This document shows positions 33,290 through 41,268 of a stretch of DNA of 64,000 nucleotides, piece by piece. The stretch is taken from contig JBMOOG010000012.1 in assembly GCA_049324535.1 (NCBI GenBank), positions 1-64,000 on the forward strand. The letters are read 5' to 3'. This stretch comes from JBMOOG01 sp049324535 (GTDB taxonomy: Bacteria > Pseudomonadota > Alphaproteobacteria > Rhodobacterales > Rhodobacteraceae). The notes under the pieces were generated by a model, which saw only the letters and a program-made list of their open reading frames with translations, made no database searches and had not been told where the DNA came from. Every line of letters starts with the position of its first letter. Within the stretch, counting starts at the first letter, position 1. Made by a program: the position numbers and the translations under genes.

Positions 33290-33913
33290 ATGAAACTTCC
33301 GCTTCTCGCGCTCCTGGCCGCCTCGGCCCTGGCATCGCCCGCCCTTGCCCAGTCGAAGGGCGACTTCACGCTTGGCCTCGGTCTGGGCTACGTGGACCCC
33401 AAGTCCGACAACGGCACCCTGAACGGCGGCGGGCTGGGTCTGCTGCCGATCGAGGTCGGCAGCAACGTCCGCCCGACGCTGACCTTCGAGTATTTCGTGA
33501 TGGACAACCTCGGCCTCGAGGTTCTGGCGGCGACCCCGTTCGAGCACGACATCAAGGTGAAGGGCGTGGGCAAGATCGGGTCGACCAAGCACCTGCCGCC
33601 CACCGTCAGCCTCAACTACCACTTCGCCGGCATGGGCAAGTTCGCGCCGTTCCTGGGCGCCGGCCTGAACTACACGGTCTTCTTCAGCGAACGCACCACG
33701 GGTCCGATCGCCGGCAGCAACCTGCGGCTGGAGGACTCTTTCGGTGTCGCGCTGCACGCGGGCTTCGACTACTGGCTGACCGACAGCTCCGCGCTGCGCG
33801 CCGATGTCCGCTGGATGGACATCGACACCGACGTGAAGCTGAACGGGACCAAGATCGGCACCGTCGAGATCGATCCGGCGGTGGTGGGCGTCAGCTACAT
33901 CATGAAGTTCTGA
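33290..33913 (+). CDS. ompW: OmpW-family outer membrane protein
   Basis: The 207-aa protein has a signal peptide (MKLPLLALLAASALASPALA, cut after AQS) and an eight-stranded barrel pattern. It shows GLGLGYVDPKSDNG, LEVLAATPFEHDI, PPTVSLNYHFAGMGKFAPFL and GLNYTVFF, and ends in SYIMKF with a C-terminal aromatic residue needed for barrel insertion. OmpW porins pass small hydrophobic or charged molecules and respond to oxygen in other bacteria. That agrees with the FNR box in front of this gene. It is monocistronic, with its own strong terminator. Confidence 0.92.
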   Translation: MKLPLLALLAASALASPALAQSKGDFTLGLGLGYVDPKSDNGTLNGGGLGLLPIEVGSNVRPTLTFEYFVMDNLGLEVLAATPFEHDIKVKGVGKIGSTKHLPPTVSLNYHFAGMGKFAPFLGAGLNYTVFFSERTTGPIAGSNLRLEDSFGVALHAGFDYWLTDSSALRADVRWMDIDTDVKLNGTKIGTVEIDPAVVGVSYIMKF

Positions 33914-33939
33914 TCGGGCTTCCCACGAGGAACGGCGGG

Positions 33940-33968
33940 ACGGGCGGCCAGTGGCCGCCCGTTTCCCG
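33940..33968 (+). terminator. Rho-independent terminator of the OmpW-family gene
   Basis: ACGGGCGGCC (33940-33949), loop AGT and GGCCGCCCGT (33953-33962) form a perfect 10-bp stem followed by TTTCCC. It lies 27 bp after the stop codon, the clearest intrinsic terminator in the window. Confidence 0.85.
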
Positions 33969-34060
33969 TCTGCCGGACCCCGGTCAGCCCGCATCGGTCC
34001 GACCCCGCCGGGCGAGGACGCGGAATGCGGTCGCGCAGGCGGTCCCGGTCGCGGCCCGGA

Positions 34061-35224
34061 TCATGCCCCCGCCCCCATCAGCTCGCGCCCGATCAGCATG
34101 CGGCGGATCTCGCTGGTGCCGGCGCCGATCTCCATGAGCTTGGCGTCGCGGAAGAGCCGCGAGACCACCGAGTCGTTGAGGAAGCCCGCGCCGCCCAGCG
34201 CCTGCACGGCCTGATGGGCCTGCACCATCGCCTGTTCGGAGCAGTAGAGCACGCAGCCGGCCGCGTCCTGCCGGGTGACCTCGCCGCGGTCGCAGGCGCG
34301 GGCGACCTCGTAGAGATAGGCGCGCGCGGTGTTCATCGCGACATACATGTCGGCCACCTTGGCCTGCATGAGCTGGAAGTTCCCGATCGGCTGGCCGAAC
34401 TGCCGGCGTTCGCGCACATAGGGCAGAACCTCGTCGAGGCAGGCCGCCATGATCCCGGTGCCGATGCCCGAGAGCACCACCCGTTCGTAGTCGAGCCCCG
34501 ACATCAGCACCCGCACGCCGCGGCCTTCCTCGCCGAGCACGTTTTCGAAGGGGATCTCGCAGTCGGTGAAGACCAGCTCCCCGGTGTTCGATCCGCGCAT
34601 GCCGAGCTTGTCGAAATGCGGCCCCTGCACGAAGCCCTTGATGCCCTTCTCGACGAGGAAGGCGGTGATGCCCTTCGCGCCCGCCTCGGGGTCGGTCTTG
34701 GCATAGACCACCAGCGTGTCGGCGTCCGGCCCGTTGGTGATCCAGTACTTGGACCCGTTCAGCACGTAATAGCCGTTGCGCTTCTCGGCGCGCAGCTTCA
34801 TGCCGACCACATCCGACCCGGCGCCGGGTTCGGACATGGCCAGCGCGCCGACGCTCTCGCCGGAGATGAGCTTCGGCAGGTATTTGCGCTTCTGCTCCTC
34901 GGTGCCGTTGAGCTTGATCTGGTTGACGCAGAGGTTGGAATGCGCGCCGTAGCTCAGCGACACGCTGGCCGAGGCGCGGGCGATCTCCTCGGTGACGACG
35001 GCATGGGCCAGATAGCCCAGTCCCGCGCCGCCGAATTCCTCGGGCACGGTGATGCCCAGCAGGCCCAGATCCCCCATCTCGCGCCAGAGCTCGGCCGGAA
35101 AGACATTGCGGCGGTCCACCTCGGCGGCGATCGGCTTGATCCGTTCCTGCGCCCAGCGGTGGACGGTGTCCCGCAAGGCTGCGATGTCCTCGCCCAGATC
35201 GAAACGCATGGATGCGGTGAACAT
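34061..35224 (-). CDS. liuA: Isovaleryl-CoA dehydrogenase
   Basis: The 387-aa acyl-CoA dehydrogenase oxidises isovaleryl-CoA to 3-methylcrotonyl-CoA using FAD and passes electrons to ETF. Visible are GALAMSEPGAGSDVVGMKL, YWITNGPDADTLVVYAKTD and GLDYERVVLSGIGTGIM, where the Glu sits in the helix used as catalytic base in isovaleryl-CoA dehydrogenases. ALGGAGFLNDSVVSRLFRDA and IGAGTSEIRRMLIGREL follow. It feeds the carboxylase genes beyond the ompW gene. It has its own promoter with an inverted-repeat operator. Confidence 0.94.
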   Translation of the reverse strand: MFTASMRFDLGEDIAALRDTVHRWAQERIKPIAAEVDRRNVFPAELWREMGDLGLLGITVPEEFGGAGLGYLAHAVVTEEIARASASVSLSYGAHSNLCVNQIKLNGTEEQKRKYLPKLISGESVGALAMSEPGAGSDVVGMKLRAEKRNGYYVLNGSKYWITNGPDADTLVVYAKTDPEAGAKGITAFLVEKGIKGFVQGPHFDKLGMRGSNTGELVFTDCEIPFENVLGEEGRGVRVLMSGLDYERVVLSGIGTGIMAACLDEVLPYVRERRQFGQPIGNFQLMQAKVADMYVAMNTARAYLYEVARACDRGEVTRQDAAGCVLYCSEQAMVQAHQAVQALGGAGFLNDSVVSRLFRDAKLMEIGAGTSEIRRMLIGRELMGAGA

Positions 35225-35250
35225 GGCGCCTGCCTCCCCTGCCCGGCGTT

Positions 35251-35268
35251 ATTGAACATGTGTTCAAT
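35251..35268. promoter_or_regulatory. 18-bp inverted-repeat operator at the liuA promoter
   Basis: ATTGAACA-TG-TGTTCAAT has perfect 8-bp arms separated by 2 bp, a layout typical of TetR-family operators. It abuts and overlaps the predicted -10 box of liuA, so a bound repressor would block transcription. The repressor gene is not in this window. Confidence 0.7.
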
Positions 35269-35296
35269 TATGGCCGCAAGCCCCGAGTCGCGTCAA
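35267..35296 (-). promoter_or_regulatory. Predicted promoter of the isovaleryl-CoA dehydrogenase gene
   Basis: On the minus strand, TTGACG (35291-35296), an 18-nt spacer and CATAAT (35267-35272) lie about 45 bp upstream of the start codon. It is among the best -35/-10 matches in the window and overlaps the inverted-repeat operator. Confidence 0.65.
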
Positions 35297-35326
35297 TGGG
35301 GTTGCGCGGGCGGGGGCCAGCGCCGG

Positions 35327-35372
35327 GCGGGGGCGCCGCCCCCGCACCCCCGGGATATTTGCACCAGCGAGA
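35327..35372 (+). repeat. Intergenic hairpin repeat, copy B
   Basis: The stem is GCGGGGGC, loop GCC, GCCCCCGC, followed by ACCCCCGGGATATTTGC. It has the same layout as copies A, C and D, with a degenerate 3' tail. It lies between the DegT aminotransferase stop and the isovaleryl-CoA dehydrogenase promoter. Confidence 0.8.
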
Positions 35373-35374
35373 GT

Positions 35375-36574
35375 TCAGCCGCCGGGGGACGAACGCCGGA
35401 TTTCCTCGACGAGGATGCGGCCGATGCAGGCGACGTCCTCCTCGGTGAAGGTGAGCGGCAGCCGCAGGTCGAGAAGCGTGGCCAGCACCCGGTCGGTCTG
35501 CGGCAGCGACTGGCGGCCGGCGTAGCGCCAGCTGTCGTGGCGCGAGGTGAAGCCCGCGGGCTCGGCCGCCCCGAACCACTTGAGCTCGACCCCGCGCGCC
35601 GCGGCGCGGCGCACCAGATCGGCCATCGCGGCCGCGTCCCGGCCGGGCAGCCGGAACTGGAAGGACGAGCCGACGAAGGATTCGGCCTGCGGGCGGTGGC
35701 AGAGCGCCACGCCAGGCGTGTCGCGGAGCGCGGTCTCGAGCCGGCCGTAGAGCCGGTTCCAGCGCGCCACGCGGTCCGGCAGGGTCGGGATCTGCGGGCG
35801 CAGGATCGCCGCGCGCAGGTTGTCCATCCGGCCCGAGACGTTCGGCGTGTCGTATCGCAGACGCTCGAAGACCTCGGGCCCCGGCGCGGCGCGGTGGCGG
35901 GGGTAGAGCATGTAGCTGCCCGACAGAAGGATCATCCGCGCCGCAAGATCGGCGTCGTCGGTGACGACGAGCCCGCCCTCGCCCGCGTTCATGTGCTTGT
36001 AGGTCTGCGTCGAATAGCAGCCGATGGCCCCGTGCCGGCCCGAGGGCGTGCCGGCCCAGGCGGCCCCCATGGTGTGGGCGCAGTCCTCGATCAGCGTGAG
36101 GCCCGCCGCGGCGCAGAAGGCCACCATGCGGTCCATGTCGCAGATATGCCCGCGCATGTGCGACAGCATCAGCACCCGCGCCCCGCTGGCGCGGGCCTTG
36201 GCGTCCAGATCGTCGAAGTCGATGGTCAGGTTCTCGGTCGTCTCGACCAGCACCGGCCGCGCGCCCAGTGCGGCGATCGCACCGGGCACCGGCGCGAGCG
36301 TGAAGGCGTTGGTCAGGACCGCATCGCCCGGCCCGACGCCGGCGGCCCGCAGCGCGCAGCCCAGCGCATAGCCCCCCGAGGCCACGGCGAGGCAGTAGCG
36401 CGCCCCGGTTGCGGCGGCGAAGGCCTCTTCGAGCAGCGCCGTCTCGGCGATCTCGTCGCCGAGCGTGTTGTAGCGGTGCAGGCGCCCGTGGCGCAGGACC
36501 GCCACGGCGGCGGCGATGCCCTCCTCGGGGATCGGCTCCTGCTGGGTGAATGGCTTGGCGAAGACCTCGGTCAC
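35375..36574 (-). CDS. DegT/DnrJ/EryC1/StrS-family PLP aminotransferase, GTG start
   Basis: The 399-aa fold-type I aminotransferase is of the sugar-aminotransferase (AHBA synthase-like) type. It shows the cofactor Asp region LIEDCAHTMGAAW, the likely PLP lysine in YSTQTYKHMNAGEGGLVVTD, and SGRMDNLRAAILRPQIP. The family converts keto-sugars or similar substrates to amines for cell-surface sugars or antibiotics. No other sugar pathway genes are adjacent, so the substrate cannot be told. The GTG (36572-36574) overlaps the gph stop by 4 bp (GTGA), pairing it with the phosphatase gene. Confidence 0.87.
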   Translation of the reverse strand: MTEVFAKPFTQQEPIPEEGIAAAVAVLRHGRLHRYNTLGDEIAETALLEEAFAAATGARYCLAVASGGYALGCALRAAGVGPGDAVLTNAFTLAPVPGAIAALGARPVLVETTENLTIDFDDLDAKARASGARVLMLSHMRGHICDMDRMVAFCAAAGLTLIEDCAHTMGAAWAGTPSGRHGAIGCYSTQTYKHMNAGEGGLVVTDDADLAARMILLSGSYMLYPRHRAAPGPEVFERLRYDTPNVSGRMDNLRAAILRPQIPTLPDRVARWNRLYGRLETALRDTPGVALCHRPQAESFVGSSFQFRLPGRDAAAMADLVRRAAARGVELKWFGAAEPAGFTSRHDSWRYAGRQSLPQTDRVLATLLDLRLPLTFTEEDVACIGRILVEEIRRSSPGG

Positions 36575-37233
36575 GGCAGCCACCGGTCCGCCAGCGCCGG
36601 AAGATCGTCGAACCGGGCGAGCAGCGCGTCGGGCGCGAGCCGCGCCACCCCCTCGCCCTCGGGACCGAAGGCCACCAGCGCCACCGGCACCCCGGCCGCG
36701 GCCGCCGTCCGCCGGTCGGTGTCGGTGTCGCCGACCAGGAAGGAGCGCGCCACCGTGCCTCCGGCACGCTCGACCGCCAGCACATAGGGCGCCGGATCGG
36801 GCTTGCGCACCGGCAGCGTGTCGGCGCCGACCAGCGCATCGAAAAGCCCGCGCACGCCCAGACGGGCCAGCAGCGTCTCGGCCAACCGCTCGGGCTTGTT
36901 GGTGCAGATCGTGGTCGCGAACCCCGCGGCGCGCAGGGCGCGGACCGCGTCGGCCGCACCGGGATAGAGCCGGGTCGTGCGGTCGATGCCGCGCTCGTAG
37001 GCGGCCAGCAGGTCCGGATACCAGCGGTCCACCTCGGCCTCGTCGGTGCGCCCGAGCCGCGACAGGCCGAGCCGCAGCATGGCCCGTCCGCCGTGAAAGG
37101 CGGTCAGCGCGTCGCCCTGCGGGTCGAGCAGGTCGCCGGCCCCCATCGCCCGGAAGCAGGCGTTGGCCGCGGCCACAAGGTCGCCGGACGTATCCGCGAG
37201 GGTACCGTCGAGATCGAAGACGACTGTTCGCAC
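36571..37233 (-). CDS. gph: HAD-superfamily hydrolase, phosphoglycolate phosphatase-like
   Basis: The 220-aa protein begins with the catalytic motif MRTVVFDLDGTLADTSGDL, in which the first Asp is the nucleophile. Motif II is ICTNKP, motif III the Lys in VRKPDPAPYV, and motif IV VGDTDTDRRTAAAAGVP. The helical cap is of the Gph type, so it may clear 2-phosphoglycolate arising from DNA repair or photorespiration. HAD enzymes vary in substrate, and the overlap with a sugar-type aminotransferase gene leaves a sugar-phosphate substrate possible. Confidence 0.85.
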   Translation of the reverse strand: MRTVVFDLDGTLADTSGDLVAAANACFRAMGAGDLLDPQGDALTAFHGGRAMLRLGLSRLGRTDEAEVDRWYPDLLAAYERGIDRTTRLYPGAADAVRALRAAGFATTICTNKPERLAETLLARLGVRGLFDALVGADTLPVRKPDPAPYVLAVERAGGTVARSFLVGDTDTDRRTAAAAGVPVALVAFGPEGEGVARLAPDALLARFDDLPALADRWLP

Positions 37234-37301
37234 CGGCCTGCCCTATCCTCGCCGCAATTCGGCACTGTAACCCGCCGAAAGATCCCGTGAACCCGTGGCC
37301 C

Positions 37302-37329
37302 TTGCGGCCTTGCGGTCCTTCGGTAAAAC
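37302..37329 (+). promoter_or_regulatory. Predicted promoter of glmU-glmS
   Basis: TTGCGG (37302-37307), a 16-nt spacer and TAAAAC (37324-37329) lie 54 bp before the glmU start, in the divergent gap with gph. The match is by eye only. Confidence 0.4.
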
Positions 37330-37382
37330 GGGCGCGCCCGGAATGGAAGGGCGCGCCGATGCAATCGAAGGAAGTGACCGCC

Positions 37383-38732
37383 ATGCCCGTGGCCCTGGTG
37401 ATCCTCGCGGCCGGACAGGGAACCCGGATGAACTCGGACCTGCCCAAGGTACTGCACCGGCTGGCCGGCGCGCCGCTGGTCGCGCACGCGCTGCGTGCGG
37501 GCGCCGCGGTCGAGCCCGAGCGGATGGTCGTGGTCACCGGCTTCGGGGCCGAGGCGGTGGCCAGGGCCGTGCGCGAGGCGGACGAGACGGCCGAGGTGGT
37601 GGTGCAGGCCGAGCAGCTCGGCACCGGCCATGCGGTGGCGCAGGCGCTGCCGGCGCTTGCGGGCTTCGAGGGCCGCGTGGTCGTGCTCTTCGGGGATACG
37701 CCCTTCGTGCGGCCCGAGACCATCGCCGCGATGGCCGCGGACCCGGCCGATCTGGTGGTGCTGGGCTTCGAGGCGAAGGATCCGATGCGCTATGGCCGGC
37801 TGATCCTGCGCGAGGGCCGTCTCGAGCGGATCGTCGAATGGAAGGACGCGACCGAGGACGAACGCGCCGTGCGCCTGTGCAATTCGGGCGTCATGGCCTG
37901 CGACGCCGCGCTTCTCGGCCGGCTGGTCGCGGGCCTCGGCAACGACAACGCGCAGGGCGAATACTACCTGACCGACATCGTCGCCGCGGCTCGGGCCGAA
38001 GGCCGCGTGGTCGCCGTCATGACCTGCCCCGAGGCCGAGACGCTCGGCATCAACACCAGGGCGGACCTGGCCGCGGCCGAGGCCATCTTTCAGGCGCAGG
38101 CCCGCGCCGAGGCCATGGAGAACGGGGTCACGCTCACCGACCCTGCCTCGGTCTGGTTCGCGCTCGACACCGTGATCGGCCGCGACGCGCTCATCGGGCC
38201 GGGGGTCATCTTCGGCCCCGGCGTCACCGTCGAATCCGGGGCCGAGATCCTCGGCTTCTGCCATCTGGCGGGCTGCCACATCTCGCGCGGCGCGACGGTC
38301 GGCCCCTTCGCCCGCCTGCGCCCGGGCGCGGAACTGGCCGAGGACGTCCACGTCGGCAACTTCGTCGAGATCAAGAACGCCATCCTCGACGAGGGTGTGA
38401 AGGTCGGGCACCTGACCTATCTGGGCGACGCGCATGTGGGCGAACGCACGAACATCGGCGCCGGCACCGTCACCTGCAACTACGACGGGGTGATGAAGCA
38501 CCGCACCGAGATCGGGGCGCGCGCCTTCATCGGATCGGACACCATGCTGGTCGCCCCGGTGCGGGTCGGGGACGACGCCTTCACCGCCACCGGATCGGTC
38601 ATCACCGAGGACGTGCCCGACGCGGCGCTGGCCATCGCCCGCGCGCGGCAGGTCACGAAGCCCGGGCTGGCGGCCAAATTGTTCGAAAAGCTCAAGTTCG
38701 AGAAGGCAAGGCGCCAGAAGGAATCGCAATAA
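37383..38732 (+). CDS. glmU: Bifunctional UDP-GlcNAc pyrophosphorylase / glucosamine-1-phosphate acetyltransferase
   Basis: The 449-aa enzyme makes UDP-GlcNAc for peptidoglycan and lipid A. The N-terminal uridyltransferase domain has LAAGQGTRMNSDLPKVLH (signature G-x-G-T-R-M), QLGTGHAVAQAL and GDTPFVRPETI. The C-terminal left-handed beta-helix has NFVEIKNAILDEGVKVGHL and GAGTVTCNYDGVMKHRTEIG for acetyl-CoA binding. The ATG at 37383 has a GAAGGAAG ribosome site. An ATG 24 bases upstream is possible. The stop overlaps the glmS start by one base. Confidence 0.96.
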   Translation: MPVALVILAAGQGTRMNSDLPKVLHRLAGAPLVAHALRAGAAVEPERMVVVTGFGAEAVARAVREADETAEVVVQAEQLGTGHAVAQALPALAGFEGRVVVLFGDTPFVRPETIAAMAADPADLVVLGFEAKDPMRYGRLILREGRLERIVEWKDATEDERAVRLCNSGVMACDAALLGRLVAGLGNDNAQGEYYLTDIVAAARAEGRVVAVMTCPEAETLGINTRADLAAAEAIFQAQARAEAMENGVTLTDPASVWFALDTVIGRDALIGPGVIFGPGVTVESGAEILGFCHLAGCHISRGATVGPFARLRPGAELAEDVHVGNFVEIKNAILDEGVKVGHLTYLGDAHVGERTNIGAGTVTCNYDGVMKHRTEIGARAFIGSDTMLVAPVRVGDDAFTATGSVITEDVPDAALAIARARQVTKPGLAAKLFEKLKFEKARRQKESQ

Positions 38733-40546
38733 TGTGCGGAATTATCGGTATCCTCGGCAACAACGAGGTCGCCCCCCTGCTGGTCGAATCGCTCAAGCGG
38801 CTCGAGTACCGCGGGTATGACTCGGCCGGCATCGCCACCGTGAACAACGGCCGGCTGGACCGGCGCCGGGCCGTCGGCAAGCTCATCAACCTGTCGGACC
38901 TGCTGGTGCACGACCCGCTGCCGGGCAAGTCGGGCATCGGGCACACCCGCTGGGCCACGCACGGCGCCGCCACCGTGGGCAACGCCCATCCGCATCGCTC
39001 GGGCAAGGTGGCGGTGGTTCACAACGGCATCATCGAGAACTTCCGCGACCTGCGCGCCGAGCTCGCCGCCGGCGGCATCCTGCCCGAGACCGAGACCGAC
39101 ACCGAAACCGTCGCGCTCCTGGCCCGCCACTACATGGACCAGGGCCTCGCCCCGCGCGAGGCCGCGGTGGCGACGCTCGGCCGGCTCGAAGGCGCCTTCG
39201 CCCTCTGCTTTCTCTTCGACGGCGAGGACGACCTGATCGTCGCCGCCCGGAAGGGCTCGCCGCTCGCCATCGGCCACGGCGACAGCGCGATGTTCGTGGG
39301 CTCGGACGCGATCGCGCTGGCGCCGCTGACCGACCGGATCACCTATCTCGAAGAGGGCGATTACGCCTTCGTCACCCGGGCCGGCGCCGAGATCTTCGAC
39401 GCGCAGGGACGGCGCGCGAACCGCGACATGACGCGGATCCAGATCGACCAGGCGCGGATCGAGAAATCCGGCTACAAGCATTTCATGGCCAAGGAGATCG
39501 CCGAGCAGCCGGTGGTGATCGGCCAGGCTCTCGGCCACTACTGCCGCGGTACCGGCATCACCCTGCCGGACGGGCTCGACTTTGCCGCCATCGACCGGCT
39601 GACCATGGTGGCCTGCGGCACGGCCTATTACGCCTGCCTGACCGCGAAATACTGGTTCGAACGCCTGGCCGGCCTGCCCTGCGAGGTCGATATCGCCTCG
39701 GAGTTCCGCTACCGCGAGCCGCCCCTGCCCGCCGCCTCCTACGCGCTCTTCGTGAGCCAGTCGGGCGAAACGGCGGACACGCTGGCCGCGCTGCGCTACG
39801 CCCGGGGCAAGGTGGCGAAGGTGCTGTCGGTGGTGAACGTCCCCACCTCCTCGATCGCCCGCGAAAGCGACATCGCGCTACCGATCCTGGCCGGGGTCGA
39901 GGTGGGCGTCGCCTCGACCAAGGCCTTCACCGCGCAGCTGACCGTGCTTTTGCTGCTGGCGCTGCGGGCCGGCCTCGACCGGGGGCATCTCGATGCGGCC
40001 CGGATGGATGCCCATCTCGCCGACCTCGCCACCCTGCCGGGCCTGATGAACCAGGCCCTGGCGCGCGAAGGCGAGATCGCCGCCCTGTCCGAGACCATCG
40101 CCACCGCCCAGGACGTGCTTTTCCTCGGCCGCGGCGCCCTGTTTCCCCTTGCCCTCGAAGGCGCGCTGAAACTCAAGGAAATCAGCTACATCCACGCCGA
40201 AGGTTATGCATCGGGCGAACTCAAGCACGGGCCGATCGCGCTGATCGACCGCACCGTGCCGGTGATCGTGCTCGCCCCGCGCGACGCGCTCTTCGACAAA
40301 ACCGTCTCGAACATGCAGGAGGTGATGGCCCGCCACGGCAAGGTGCTGCTCATCTCGGACGGGGCCGGCGCGCACGCCGCCGGCGAGGGCACGTGGAAGC
40401 AGCTTGTGATGCCGGCGGCGCCCGACCTGATCGCGCCGATCCTCTACGCGGTGCCGGCGCAGCTTCTCGCCTACCACACCGCCTGCGCCAAGGGCACCGA
40501 TGTGGACCAGCCGCGCAACCTCGCCAAGTCGGTGACGGTCGAGTGA
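38732..40546 (+). CDS. glmS: Glutamine-fructose-6-phosphate aminotransferase (isomerizing)
   Basis: The 604-aa enzyme makes glucosamine-6-phosphate, the entry point for amino sugars and thus upstream of GlmU. The N-terminal Cys2 (MCGIIGILGNNEVAPLLVES) is the glutaminase nucleophile. The glutaminase domain shows LEYRGYDSAGIATV and GHTRWATHGAATVGNAHPH. Two SIS sugar-isomerase domains follow, with SQSGETADTLAALR and KEISYIHAEGYASGELKHGP, and the conserved C-terminus DVDQPRNLAKSVTVE. No ribozyme leader is expected, since it directly overlaps glmU (TAATG). Confidence 0.97.
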   Translation: MCGIIGILGNNEVAPLLVESLKRLEYRGYDSAGIATVNNGRLDRRRAVGKLINLSDLLVHDPLPGKSGIGHTRWATHGAATVGNAHPHRSGKVAVVHNGIIENFRDLRAELAAGGILPETETDTETVALLARHYMDQGLAPREAAVATLGRLEGAFALCFLFDGEDDLIVAARKGSPLAIGHGDSAMFVGSDAIALAPLTDRITYLEEGDYAFVTRAGAEIFDAQGRRANRDMTRIQIDQARIEKSGYKHFMAKEIAEQPVVIGQALGHYCRGTGITLPDGLDFAAIDRLTMVACGTAYYACLTAKYWFERLAGLPCEVDIASEFRYREPPLPAASYALFVSQSGETADTLAALRYARGKVAKVLSVVNVPTSSIARESDIALPILAGVEVGVASTKAFTAQLTVLLLLALRAGLDRGHLDAARMDAHLADLATLPGLMNQALAREGEIAALSETIATAQDVLFLGRGALFPLALEGALKLKEISYIHAEGYASGELKHGPIALIDRTVPVIVLAPRDALFDKTVSNMQEVMARHGKVLLISDGAGAHAAGEGTWKQLVMPAAPDLIAPILYAVPAQLLAYHTACAKGTDVDQPRNLAKSVTVE

Positions 40547-41220
40547 CCGCGGACGAGGCGCTCGCCGCCCTGCGCCGGGCCGGCGATGCCGACCGCGCCG
40601 CCGGGGCGCTCGCCTATCACAAGGCGCCTCGCGCCTATCTCGGCGTGCCGGTTCCGGTCATCACCGAACTGGCGACGGGCTGGCGCGGGGCGCTGGACGT
40701 GCCCGGCCGCGCCGCCCTCGCGCGGGCCCTCTGGGACAGTAACATCCACGAGGCGCGGATCGCCGCGGCGAAACTCCTCACCCAGGCCCGGATCCGCGAC
40801 GACGGCCCGGTCTGGGACGCGATCGTCTCCTGGGTGCCGGACTTCGACGCCTGGGCGATCGCGGACCACGCCTGCGCCGCCGGCGCGCGGCGCCTCGTCG
40901 CCGACCCGCGCCGGATCGACACCGTCGAGACCTGGCTCGCACACCCCCGGATGTGGGTGCGGCGCGCGGCGCTGGTCATCACCCTGCCCTGGACCAGGCA
41001 GAACCACCCCACGCCGGCCGACGAGGCGATCCGCGACCGCGTGCTCGGCTGGGCCGCGCTCCTCGCCCCCGAACGCGACTGGTTCATCCAGAAGGCCATC
41101 GCCGGGTGGCTGCGCAACCTCTCGCGCCACGACCCCGTCCGCGCCCGCGCCTTCCTCGCCGCCCATGGCGACCGGCTCAAGCCCTTCGCCCGGCGCGAGG
41201 CGGCACGACATCGCGACTGA
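40543..41220 (+). CDS. AlkD-like DNA alkylation repair protein, GTG start
   Basis: The 225-aa all-helical HEAT-like repeat protein has the DNA-alkylation-repair pattern: LARALWDSNIHEARIAAAKL, VSWVPDFDAWAIADHACAA (the W-x3-D spacing fits the AlkD Trp/Asp active-site pair), MWVRRAALVITLPWTR and WFIQKAIAGWLRNLSRHDP. The family excises positively charged alkylated bases such as 3-methyladenine. The GTG (40543-40545) overlaps the glmS stop, so it is coupled to glmUS although functionally unrelated. Confidence 0.85.
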   Translation: MTADEALAALRRAGDADRAAGALAYHKAPRAYLGVPVPVITELATGWRGALDVPGRAALARALWDSNIHEARIAAAKLLTQARIRDDGPVWDAIVSWVPDFDAWAIADHACAAGARRLVADPRRIDTVETWLAHPRMWVRRAALVITLPWTRQNHPTPADEAIRDRVLGWAALLAPERDWFIQKAIAGWLRNLSRHDPVRARAFLAAHGDRLKPFARREAARHRD

Positions 41221-41221
41221 C

Positions 41222-41268
41222 TTCTTCTTCGCCCCAATACCCCCGGGGTCCGGGGCAGCGCCCCGGCG
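41222..41268 (-). repeat. Intergenic hairpin repeat, copy C
   Basis: Read on the minus strand: GCCGGGGC, loop, GCCCCGG, then ACCCCGGGGGTATTGGGGC and GAAGAAGAAG. It lies exactly between the convergent AlkD-like and acyl-CoA synthetase genes, with only one base on each side. It may act as the shared terminator. Confidence 0.8.
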
